NCBI GenBank assembly: GCA_947650285.1
Contig: CANTFL010001218.1
Location: forward strand, 43,792 to 107,791
Direction of reading: 5' to 3'
Source of the DNA: Hyaloperonospora brassicae
Taxonomy: Eukaryota > Oomycota > Peronosporomycetes > Peronosporales > Peronosporaceae
Length of the DNA: 64,000 nt
In this document: piece after piece, positions 24,401 through 36,440 of the stretch
Layout of the letters: each line of letters opens with the position of its first letter
How positions within the stretch are numbered: position 1 is the stretch's first letter
Made by a program: the position numbers and the translations under genes
Notes under the pieces: generated by a model
Seen by the model: only the letters and a program-made list of their open reading frames with translations
Database searches by the model: none
What the model was told of the DNA's origin: nothing

Positions 24401-25125
24401 CTTACGGAAACACGTTGGTTAACTTAATTTTAAATGTTTTGATTGAAATACATTCTCGCCGATCTTTAAGTAATCATACAAAGAGTTGTTAATCAATTGC
24501 TGGTAAACCTGTGGAGTGTTCTTTAATCCGAACGGCATCCTCACCCACATGGACAGACCGTTAAATAATGAACGCAGATATCATCCTAGTCCGTTCGGGC
24601 ATTTCCACCACCCAAAATATACTCACCATATCCAAGAAACAATACAACAATACTTTGTCTATGTCTGGCAGCAGATCGGTGATAACGGGCATGGGGTAAA
24701 ATATCATCCATGGTAGCTAATATACACACCTATTATCGATTCGTAACTTGATGTCTTCGTTATTCAATCCTGATCGCGACTATCGGTGACGCCCATGGCG
24801 GTATTGAAGGTCGAATAATTCTGACCCATACAAATATCTCAATTCGATCTGCCAATTTCTCCCGAAGTTTTGGTGAATACAGGAGTAAACGCTGTGCAAT
24901 CCATTACGCGCCAGTGACATTTATATTGCATACCGCAAAGCGCATCAGGGAATAAAGCATTACCTTTTCCAATCAATAATTGTTTGCTCCTTATATCAAC
25001 TGTCACAACCTCTCTTGATCATTGGGGAACAAAACGCTAGGATCTCCGACTTGGATATCGTCAATATAAATCTCTGTCGACGATCTTGCTACCTCCGGTA
25101 GTACAGCCATGTGTTTTTGACATCT
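21480..25125 (-). pseudogene. GypB: near full-length but decayed Ty3/gypsy pol with chromodomain
   Basis: Minus-strand order: linker IYIDDIQVGDP (25,050-25,085); LLIGKGNALFPDALCG (24,930-24,980); RT IIRPSIPPWASPIVAIR (24,768-24,822); YPMPVITDLLPDIDK (about 24,650-24,695); FLDMVSIFWVVEMPER; MPFGLKNTPQVYQQLI (24,491-24,538). RNase H has CPVTYVTRTF (about 24,000-24,032), VNKKVIALL and EKEEDKLLGFLA (about 23,751-23,790). A second RNase H (RVT_3-like) keeps VCGNFSLVVHQMRGEI (about 23,387-23,435), with the usual D of GDS replaced by N. Integrase has HYEVDGNVLLF (about 22,905-22,936), SIPGKSPGK, the first catalytic Asp region (about 22,593-22,608), RHDREPG (about 22,412-22,430) and QENGTVERMAQ (22,302-22,334). 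A chromodomain-like tail reads CYGRIQKQYL (about 21,586-21,618) and RIDEAD (about 21,546-21,566). Dozens of stops and frameshifts make it non-functional. It is the same family and orientation as GypA. Confidence 0.9.
24386..24420. repeat. Perfect inverted repeat, 13-bp arms with 9-nt loop
   Basis: aaccaacgtgttt (24,386-24,398) and its exact reverse complement (24,408-24,420) flank accttacgg. It lies between the RT and RNase H parts of GypB, where coding sequence is expected, and no equivalent was noticed at the matching place in GypA. It could be a small inserted foldback or a remnant of a DNA transposon end. In a bacterium it would resemble a terminator, but there is no T-tract and the setting is eukaryotic. 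Confidence 0.85.
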
Positions 25126-26206
25126 TCCGCAAATCATTCGCCTACTTCAAAATTATACACTGGTTAAGCACAAGGCTCTTTTTCTTCGCGCATCAACGTC
25201 CGTGACATTACCATCTCCTGGGGGTAGTCGATTAGATCGATCTGGCGAATTCACGATTGGACAGTTTATAATCTTCTGTTTCGATCTCAATTAGGTAAGA
25301 GATAGAATTTCCTTGTTCCTCATTATCGCCCGCTTCGATCTCGTCCTATTGATGGATGGCTAGTCTTTGTAATGGATCAGTCGTTTAATTTTCGATCCTA
25401 TCGCTTAGTCGTCCTGAGGTGTTACTAACAGATATAACCGCACATGACTAGTTCATCGATCTCCGATCTCTTCCATCGCAGAACCTCAGCCCAGATCGCG
25501 CTTCGATCTCTCCACAATCCGATCAAGATCGCGATCTGATCCCGGCTGGGTATTTGGCGTCTATTTTATATTTTTTATACCCGAGTTAGAATCTGCGTCG
25601 GTCTTGTTAATCAGTAGGTACAGTTGTATTGCCGCGGATGTTTCGATCTCTTCATCTTCTCGCTCTACCATAGCATTGTATGGTAGTGTTTTTTTTGCAT
25701 TGAACCGTCTCGATCCTACCGACACATATCCTAGAATATGTGGTGTCATACTCTCTGTCATATATAAGGCCAATGGATCACAATATGGTAGCTCCTGATG
25801 GTGTGTAACAACGTCTTCAGCTACAAGAACATGATCTTGCCCGGTCCGGCCGTCATTGTAAGCAACCATGCTACATCTAGCCTCACCCAAAGTATAAAAA
25901 TTTCAGGATTGACCTCGATCCTTACTTCGGTCGACTTGCCGGTAGGGTACTTTTGTGCCGATCTTTAATAATGACCGCCGATAAGTTTGGCGTTGACGGT
26001 GGTCTCCGTTGTGGTAAAGAGACTATGGAAATTTGCTGTAAATGAAGTGATAGCATTCCCGTTATTCCTAGCCAGTTAACGGTTGACGGCCCGGTCCCAC
26101 ATCTGATCAGATCGCGTCCATTGAACAGCCAGACTAAAATGGATATCCGATCGGGCAGGTTGGGGCCTGCGATCTTGGGTCAACTTATGAGGCAAAAGGT
26201 AACGTC
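25126..26206 (-). other. GypB upstream region, GATC-enriched, unresolved
   Basis: On the minus strand this should hold GypB protease, gag and 5' LTR. One open stretch of 109 codons (25,561-25,890) with LPYNAMVEREDEEIETSAA may be gag/protease residue but shows no diagnostic motif. GATC rises as the satellite approaches: I count 14 in 25,200-25,560, including aGATCGATC (25,235) and a run of four at 25,521-25,541, against one or two expected by chance. Confidence 0.35.
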
Positions 26207-26408
26207 GGCGATCAGTCGATCAAGAAACGAACAACGATCAGCATGGTAATCGCGATCAAGGAGGCGATCACGACCAGGAAGCGATCTCGATCGTGATAAG
26301 TGATCAGAATCTTTATCAGTAATTTGGTATGTGATCGCGATCGTGATCAGTGATCAGGTATGTGATCAAGATCGTGACCATGGATCAGGTGGTGATCGCG
26401 ATCAAGTT
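26207..26408. repeat. Degenerate left edge of the satellite
   Basis: Satellite words (gcgatcacgaccaggaagcg, gtgatcgcgatcgtgatcag) appear amid substitutions and an insertion near 26,310 (atctttatcagtaatttgg). Divergent terminal monomers are typical of array edges, where homogenisation is weakest, so this is probably the true boundary and not a break in the assembly. Confidence 0.8.
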
Positions 26409-29400
26409 GGTGTGGAGCACACCATGTGATCAGCGATCAGTAAGGCGATCACGATCAGGAAGCGATCGAGATCGTGATCAGTGATCAGGTATGTGATCGC
26501 GATCGTGATCATTGATCAGGTAGGTGATCGCGATCAAGTTGGTGTGGAGCACACCATGTGATCAGCGATCAGTAAGGCGATCACGATCAGGAAGCGATCG
26601 AGATCGTGATCAGTGATCAGGTATGTGATCGCGATCATTGATCAGGTGATGATCGCGATCAAGTTGTGTGGAGCACACCATGTGGTCCGTGATCAGCAAG
26701 GCGATCTCGATCAGGAAGTGATCAAGATCGTGATGAGGGATCGGGTATGTGATCAGCAAGGCGTCACAATCAGGTAGGTGATCGCGATCAAGTTGTGTGG
26801 AGCACACCTTGTGATCAGCGATCAGCAAGGCGATCACGATCAGGAAGCGATCGAGATCGTGATCAGTGATCAGGTATGTGATCGCGATCGTGGTCATTGA
26901 TCAGGTAGGTGATCGCGATCAAGTTAGTGTGGAGCACACCATGTGGTCCGTGATCAGCAAGGCGATCTCGCTCAGGAAATGATCGGGATCGTGATCAGTG
27001 ATCAGGTATGTGATCGCGATCGTGATCATTGATCAGGTGGTGATCGCGATCAAGTTGTGTGGAGCACACCATGTGATGCAGCGATCAGCAAGGCGACCAC
27101 GATCAGGAAGTGATCAAGATCGTGATCAGTGATCAGGTATGTGATCAGCAAGGCGATCACGATCAGGTAGGTGATCGCGATCAAGTTGTGTGGAGCACAC
27201 CAGATGATCCGTGATCAGCAAGGCGATCACAATCAGGAAGTGATCGGGATCGTGATCAGTGATCAGGTATGTGATCGAGATCGTGACCATGGATTAGGTT
27301 GGTGATCGCGATCAAGTTGGTGTGGATCACACCATGTGGTCCGTGATCAGCAAGGCGATCTCGATCAGGAAGCGATCAAGATCGTGATCAGTGATCAGGT
27401 ATGTGATCAGCAAGGCGATCACGATCAGGTGGTGATCGCGATCAAGTTGGTGTGGAGCACACCATGTGATCCGTGATCAGCAAGGCGATCTCGATCAGGA
27501 AGTGATCGGGATCGTGATCAGTGATCAGGTATGTGATCGCGATCGTGATCATTGATCAGGTAGGTGATCGCGATCAAGTTGGTGTGGAGCACACCATGTG
27601 GTCCGTGATCAGCAAGGCGATCTGGATCAGGAAATGATCGGGATCGTGATCAGTGATCAGGTATGTGATCGAGATCGTGATCATTGATCAGGTGGTGATC
27701 GCGATCAAGTTGTGTGGAGCACACCATGTGATGCGCGATCAGCAAGGCGACCACGATCAGGAAGTGATCAAGATCGTGATCAGTGATCAGGTATGTGATC
27801 AGCAAGGCGATCACGATCAGGTAGGTGATCGCGATCAAGTTGGTGTGGAGCACACCAGATGATCCGTGATCAGCAAGGCGATCACAATCAGGAAGTGATC
27901 GGGATCGTGATCAGTGATCAGGTATGTGATCGAGATCGTGACCATGGATTAGGTAGGTGATCGCGATCAAGTTGGTGTGGATCACACCATGTGATGCGCG
28001 ATCAGCAAGGCGACCACGATCAGGAAGCGATCAAGATCGTGATCAGTGATCAGGTATGTGATCGCGATCGTGATCATTGATCAGGTAGGTGATCGCGATC
28101 AAGTTGTGTGGAGCACACCAGATGATCCGTGATCAGCAAGGCGATCTCGATCAGGAAGTGATCGGGATCGTGATCAGTGATCAGGTATGTGATCGCGATC
28201 GATATTGATCAGGTGATGATCGCGATCAAGTTGTGTGGAGCACACCATGTGGTCCGTGATCAGCAAGGCGATCTCGATCAGGAAGTGATCAAGATCGTGA
28301 TGAGGGATCGGGTATGTGATCAGCAAGGCGTCACATTGATCAGGTAGGTGATCGCGATCAAGTTGTGTGGAGCACACCTTGTGATCAGCGATCAGCAAGG
28401 CGATCACGATCAGGAAGCGATCGAGATCGTGATCAGTGATCAGGTATGTGATCGCGATCATTGATCAGGTAGATGATCGCGATCAAGTTGTGTGGAGCAC
28501 ACCATGTGGTCCGTGATCAGCAAGGCGATCTCGATCAGGAAGTGATCAAGATCGTGATGAGTGATCAGGTATGTGATCAGCAAGGCGATCATCAATCAGG
28601 TAGGTGATCGCGATTAAGTTGTGTGGAGCACACCTTGTGATCAGCGATCAGCAAGGCGATCACGATCAGGAAGCGATCGAGATCGTGATCAGTGATCAGG
28701 TATGTGATCAGCGATCGTGATCATTGATCAGGTAGGTGATCGCGATCAAGTTGGTGTGGAGCACACCATGTGGTCCGTGATCAGCAAGGCGATCTCGATC
28801 AGGAAGTGATCGGGATCGTGATCAGTGATCAGGTATGTGATCGAGATCGTGATCATTGATCAGGTGGTGATCGCGATCAAGTTGGTGTGGAGCACACCAT
28901 GTGATCCGCGATCAGCAAGGCGACCACGATCAGGAAGTGATCAAGATCGTGATCAGTGATCAGGTATGTGATCAGCAAGGCGATCACGATCAGGTAGGTG
29001 ATCGCGATCAAGTTGTGTGGAGCACACCAGATGATCCGTGATCAGCAAGGCGATCACGATCAGGAAGTGATCGGGATCGTGATCAGTGATCAGGTATGTG
29101 ATCGAGATCGTGACCATGGATTAGGTAGGTGATCGCGATCAAGTTGGTGTGGATCACACCATGTGGTCCGCGATCAGCAAGGCGATCACGATCAGGAAGC
29201 GATCGGGATCGTGATCAGTGATCAGGTATGTGATCGCGATCGTGATCATTGATCAGGTAGGTGATCGCGATCAAGTTGGTGTGGAGCACACCAGATGATC
29301 CGTGATCAGCAAGGCGATCTCGATCAGGAAGTGATCGGGATCGTGATCAGTGATCAGGTATGTGATCGCGATCGTGATCATTGATCAGGTAGGTGATCGC

Positions 29401-32400
29401 GATCAAGTTGGTGTGGAGCACACCATGTGGTCCGTGATCAGCAAGGCGATCTCGATCAGGAAGTGATCAAGATCGTGATCAGTGATCAGGTATGTGATCA
29501 GCGATCGTGATCATTGATCAGGTAGGTGATCGCGATCAAGTTGTGTGGAGCACACCATGTGATCAGCGATCAGCAAGGCGATCACGATCAGGAAGCGATC
29601 GAGATCGTGATCAGTGATCAGGTATGTGATCGCGATCGTGATCATTGATCAGGTAGATGATCGCGATCAAGTTGTGTGGAGCACACCATGTGATCCGTGA
29701 TCAGCAAGGCGATCTCGATCAGGAAGTGATCGAGATCGTGATCAGTGATCAGGTATGTGATCAGCAAGGCGATCACGATCAGGTAGGTGATCGCGATCAA
29801 GTTGTGTGGAGCACACCATGTGATCCGCGATCAGCAAGGCGATCACGATCAGGAAGCGATCGAGATCGTGATCAGTGATCAGGTATGTGATCGCGATCGT
29901 GATCATTGATCAGGTAGGTGATCGCGATCAAGTTAGTGTGGAGCACACCATGTGATCCGTGATCAGCAAGGCGATCTCGATCAGGAAGTGATCGGGATCG
30001 TGATCAGTGATCAGGTATGTGATCGCGATCGTGATCATTGATCAGGTAGGTGATCGCGATCAAGTTGTGTGGAGCACACCATGTGATCCGTGATCAGCAA
30101 GGCGATCACGATCAGGAAGTGATCAAGATCGTGATCAGTGATCAGGTATGTGATCAGCAAGGCGATCACGATCAGGTAGGTGATCGCGATCAAGTTAGTG
30201 TGGAGCACACCAGATGATCCGTGATCAGCAAGGCGATCTCGATCAGGAAGTGATCGGGATCGTGATCAGTGATCAGGTATGTGATCGAGATCGTGACCAT
30301 GGATCAGGTAGGTGATCGCGATCAAGTTGGTGTGGAGCACACCATGTGATCCGCGATCAGCAAGGCGACCACGATCAGGAAGCGATCGAGATCGTGATCA
30401 GTGATCAGGTATGTGATCGCGATCGTGATCATTGATCAGGTAGGTGATCGCGATCAAGTTGGTGTGGAGCACACCATGTGATCCGTGATCAGCAAGGCGA
30501 TCTCGATCAGGAAGTGATCGGGATCGTGATCAGTGATCAGGTATGTGATCGCGATCGTGATCATTGATCAGGTAGGTGATCGCGATCAAGTTGGTGTGGA
30601 GCACACCATGTGGTCCGCGATCAGCAAGGCGACCACGATCAGGAAGCGATCGAGATCGTGATCAGTGATCAGGTATGTGATCGCGATCGTGATCATTGAT
30701 CAGGTAGGTGATCGCGATCAAGTTGGTGTGGAGCACACCATGTGATCAGCGATCAGCAAGGCGATCTCGATCAGGAAGTGATCGGGATCGTGATCAGTGA
30801 TCAGGTATGTGATCGCGATCGTGATCATTGATCAGGTAGGTGATCGCGATCAAGTTGGTGTGGAGCACACCATGTGGTCCGTGATCAGCAAGGCGACCTC
30901 GATCAGGAAGTGATCGAGATCGTGATCAGTGATCAGGTATGTGATCAGCAAGGCGATCACGATCAGGTGGTGATCGCGATCAAGTTAGTGTGGAGCACAC
31001 CAGATGATCCGTGATCAGCAAGGCGATCACGATCAGGAAGTGATCGAGATCGTGATCAGTGATCAGGTATGTGATCGCGATCGTGATCATTGATCAGGTG
31101 GTGATCGCGATCAAGTTGGTGTGGAGCACACCATGTGGTCCGTGATCAGCAAGGCGATCTCGATCAGGAAGTGATCGGGATCGTGATCAGTGATCAGGTA
31201 TGTGATCGCGATCGTGATCATTGATCAGGTAGGTGATCGCGATCAAGTTGGTGTGGAGCACACCATGTGATCCGTGATCAGCAAGGCGATCTCGATCAGG
31301 AAGTGATCGGGATCGTGATCAGTGATCAGGTATGTGATCGCGATCGTGATCATTGATCAGGTAGGTGATCGCGATCAAGTTGTGTGGAGCACACCATGTG
31401 ATCCGTGATCAGCAAGGCGATCTCGATCAGGAAGTGATCGGGATCGTGATCAGTGATCAGGTATGTGATCGCGATCGTGATCATTGATCAGGTAGGTGAT
31501 CGCGATCAAGTTGGTGTGGAGCACACCATGTGATCCGTGATCAGCAAGGCGATCTCGATCAGGAAGTGATCGGGATCGTGATCAGTGATCAGGTATGTGA
31601 TCGCGATCGTGATCATTGATCAGGTAGGTGATCGCGATCAAGTTGGTGTGGAGCACACCATGTGATCCGTGATCAGCAAGGCGATCTCGATCAGGAAGTG
31701 ATCGAGATCGTGATCAGTGATCAGGTATGTGATCAGCGATCGCGATCATTGATCAGGTAGGTGATCGCGATCAAGTTGGTGTGGAGCACACCATGTGATC
31801 CGTGATCAGCAAGGCGATCACGATCAGGAAGTGATCGAGATCGTGATCAGTGATCAGGTATGTGATCGCGATCGTGATCATTGATCAGGTAGGTGATCGC
31901 GATCAAGTTAGTGTGGAGCACACCAGATGATCCGTGATCAGCAAGGCGATCTCGATCAGGAAGTGATCGGGATCGTGATCAGTGATCAGGTATGTGATCG
32001 CAATCGTGATCATTGATCAGGTAGGTGATCGCGATCAAGTTAGTGTGGAGCACACCATGTGATCCGTGATCAGCAAGGCGATCTCGATCAGGAAGTGATC
32101 GGGATCGTGATCAGTGATCAGGTATGTGATCGCGATCGTGATCATTGATCAGGTAGGTGATCGCGATCAAGTTGTGTGGAGCACACCATGTGATCCGCGA
32201 TCAGCAAGGCGATCACGATCAGGAAGTGATCGGGATCGTGATCAGTGATCAGGTATGTGATCGCGATCGTGATCATTGATCAGGTAGGTGATCGCGATCA
32301 AGTTGGTGTGGAGCACACCATGTGGTCAGCGATCAGCAAGGCGACCACGATCAGGAAGCGATCAAGATCGTGATCAGTGATCAGGTATGTGATCGCGATC

Positions 32401-35400
32401 GTGATCATTGATCAGGTGGTGATCGCGATCAAGTTGGTGTGGAGCACACCAGATGATCCGTGATCAGCAAGGCGATCTCGATCAGGAAGTGATCGGGATC
32501 GTGATCAGTGATCAGGTATGTGATCGCGATCGTGACCATTGATTAGGTAGGTGATCGCGATCAAGTTGGTGTGGAGCACACCAGATGATCCGCGATCAGC
32601 AAGGCGACCACGATCAGGAAGTGATCAAGATCGTGATCAGTGATCAGGTATGTGATCAGCAAGGCGATCACGATCAGGTGCGTGATCGCGATCAAGTTAG
32701 TGTGGAGCACACCAGATGATCCGTGATCAGCAAGGCGATCACGATCAGGAAGCGATCGAGATCGTGATCAGTGATCAGGTATGTGATCACGATCGTGATC
32801 ATTGATCAGGTGGTGATCGCGATCAAGTTGGTGTGGAGCACACCATGATGATCCGTGATCAGCAAGGCGATCTCGATCAGGAAGTGATCGGGATCGTGAT
32901 CAGTGATCAGGTATGTGATCGCGATCGTGATCATTGATCAGGTAGGTGATCGCGATCAAGTTGGTGTGGAGCACACCATGTGATCCGTGATCAGCAAGGC
33001 GATCTCGATCAGGAAGTGATCGGGATCGTGATCAGTGATCAGGTATGTGATCGCGATCGTGATCATTGATCAGGTAGGTGATCGCGATCAAGTTGTGTGG
33101 AGCACACCATGTGATCCGTGATCAGCAAGGCGATCTCGATCAGGAAGTGATCGGGATCGTGATCAGTGATCAGGTATGTGATCGCGATCGTGATCATTGA
33201 TCAGGTAGGTGATCGCGATCAAGTTGGTGTGGAGCACACCATGTGATCCGTGATCAGCAAGGCGATCTCGATCAGGAAGTGATCGGGATCGTGATCAGTG
33301 ATCAGGTATGTGATCGCGATCGTGATCATTGATCAGGTAGGTGATCGCGATCAAGTTGGTGTGGAGCACACCATGTGATCCGTGATCAGCAAGGCGATCT
33401 CGATCAGGAAGTGATCGGGATCGTGATCAGTGATCAGGTATGTGATCGCGATCGTGATCATTGATCAGGTAGGTGATCGCGATCAAGTTGGTGTGGAGCA
33501 CACCATGTGATCAGCGATCAGCAAGGCGATCACGATCAGGAAGTGATCGGGATCGTGATCAGTGATCAGGTATGTGATCAGCAAGGCGATCACGATCAGG
33601 TGGTGATCGCGATCAAGTTAGTGTGGAGCACACCAGATGATCCGTGATCAGCAAGGCGATCTCGATCAGGAAGTGATCGGGATCGTGATCAGTGATCAGG
33701 TATGTGATCGCGATCGTGATCATGTGATCAGGTAGGTGATCGCGATCAAGTTGGTGTGGAGCACACCATGTGATCCGTGATCAGCAAGGCGATCTCGATC
33801 AGGAAGTGATCGGGATCGTGATCAGTGATCAGGTATGTGATCGCGATCGTGATCATTGATCAGGTAGGTGATCGCGATCAAGTTGGTGTGGAGCACACCA
33901 TGTGATCCGCGATCAGCAAGGCGATCTCGATCAGGAAGTGATCAGGATCGTGATCAGTGATCAGGTATGTGATCAGCGATCGTGATCATTGATCAGGTAG
34001 GTGATCGCGATCAAGTTGTGTGGAGCACACCAGGTGATCCGTGATCAGCAAGGCGATCTCGATCAGGAAGTGATCGGGATCGTGATCAGTGATCAGGTAT
34101 GTGATCGCGATCGTGATCATTGATCAGGTAGGTGATCGCGATCAAGTTGGTGTGGAGCACACCATGATGATCCGTGATCAGCAAGGCGATCTCGATCAGG
34201 AAGTGATCGGGATCGTGATCAGTGATCAGGTATGTGATCGCGATCGTGATCATTGATCAGGTAGGTGATCGCGATCAAGTTAGTGTGGAGCACACCATGT
34301 GATCCGTGATCAGCAAGGCGATCTCGATCAGGAAGTGATCGGGATCGTGATCAGTGATCAGGTATGTGATCGCGATCGTGATCATTGATCAGGTAGGTGA
34401 TCGCGATCAAGTTGGTGTGGAGCACACCATGTGATCCGCGATCAGCAAGGCGATCTCGATCAGGAAGTGATCGGGATCGTGATCAGTGATCAGGTATGTG
34501 ATCGCGATCGTGATCATTGATCAGGTGGTGATCGCGATCAAGTTGGTGTGGAGCACACCATGTGGTCCGTGATCAGCAAGGCGATCACGATCAGGAAGTG
34601 ATCGGGATCGTGATCAGTGATCAGGTATGTGATCGCGATCGTGATCATTGATCAGGTAGGTGATCGCGATCAAGTTGGTGTGGAGCACACCATGTGGTCC
34701 GCGATCAGCAAGGCGATCACGATCAGGAAGCGATCAGGATCGTGATCAGTGATCAGGTATGTGATCGCGATCGTGATCATTGATCAGGTAGGTGATCGCG
34801 ATCAAGTTGTGTGGAGCACACCATGATGATCCGTGATCAGCAAGGCGATCTCGATCAGGAAGTGATCAGGATCGTGATCAGTGATCAGGTATGTGATCGC
34901 GATCGTGATCATTGATCAGGTAGGTGATCGCGATCAAGTTGTGTGGAGCACACCATGTGATCCGCGATCAGCAAGGCGATCACGATCAGGAAGTGATCGA
35001 GATCGTGATCAGTGATCAGGTATGTGATCGTCGTGATCATTGATCAGGTGGTGATCGCGATCAAGTTGTGTGGAGCACACCAGATGATCCGTGATCAGCA
35101 AGGCGATCACGATCAGGAAGTGATCGGGATCGTGATCAGTGATCAGGTATGTGATCGCGATCGTGACCATGGATCAGGTAGGTGATCGCGATCAAGTTAG
35201 TGTGGAGCACACCATGATGATCCGTGATCAGCAAGGCGATCTCGATCAGGAAGTGATCGGGATCGTGATCAGTGATCAGGTATGTGATCGCGATCGTGAT
35301 CATTGATCAGGTGGTGATCGCGATCAAGTTGGTGTGGAGCACACCATGTGGTCCGTGATCAGCAAAGCGATCTCGATCAGGAAGTGATCGGGATCGTGAT

Positions 35401-36247
35401 CAGTGATCAGGTATGTGATCGCGATCGTGATCATTGATCAGGTGGTGATCGCGATCAAGTTGGTGTGGAGCACACCATGTGGTCCGTGATCAGCAAGGCG
35501 ATCACGATCAGGAAGCGATCGAGATCGTGATCAGTGATCAGGTATGTGATCGCGATCGTGATCATTGATCAGGTGGTGATCGCGATCAAGTTGGTGTGGA
35601 GCACACCATGTGATCCGCGATCAGCAAGGCGATCACGATCAGGAAGCGATCGAGATCGTGATCAGTGATCAGGTATGTGATCGCGATCGTGATCATTGAT
35701 CAGGTAGATGATCGCGATCAAGTTGTGTGGAGCACACCAGATGATCCGTGATCAGCAAGGCGATCTCGATCAGGAAGTGATCAGGATCGTGATCAGTGAT
35801 CAGGTATGTGATCAGCAAGGCGTCACGATTAGGTAGGTGATCGCGATCAAGTTGTGTGGAGCACACCTTGTGATCAGCGATCAGCAAGGCGATCACGATC
35901 AGGAAGCGATCGAGATCGTGATCAGTGATCAGATATGTGATCGCGATCGTGATCATTGATCAGGTGGTGATCGCGATCAAGTTGGTGTAGAGCACACCAG
36001 ATGATCCGTGATCAGCAAGGCGATCTCGATCAGGAAGTGATCGGGATCGTGATCAGTGATCAGGTATGTGATCGCGATCGTGACCATGGATCAGGTAGGT
36101 GATCGCGATCAAGTTAGTGTGGAGCACACCATGTGATCCGTGATCAGCAAGGCGATCTCGATCAGGAAGTGATCGGGATCGTGATCAGTGATCAGGTATG
36201 TGATCGCGATCGTGATCATTGATCAGGTGGTGATCGCGATCAAGTTG

Positions 36248-36440
36248 GTGTGGAGCACACCATGTGGTCCGTGATCAGCAAAGCGATCTCGATCAGGAAG
36301 TGATCGGGATCGTGATCAGTGATCAGGTATGTGATCGCGATTGTTATCATTGATCAGGTATGTGATCGCGATCGTGATCATTGATCAGGTGGTGATCGCG
36401 ATCGTGATCATTGATCAGGTGGTGATCGCGATCAAGTTGG
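36248..36440. repeat. Expanded monomer of about 192 bp with extra c units
   Basis: The interval between dyads here is about 192 bp, because the c-like block is present about four times in a row (gatcattgatcaggt recurs near 36,346, 36,378 and 36,408). This is the longest monomer I found. Confidence 0.8.

Noticed and set aside
24386..24420. Rho-independent terminator
   Set aside because: Hairpin without a T-tract, inside a eukaryotic retrotransposon pseudogene.
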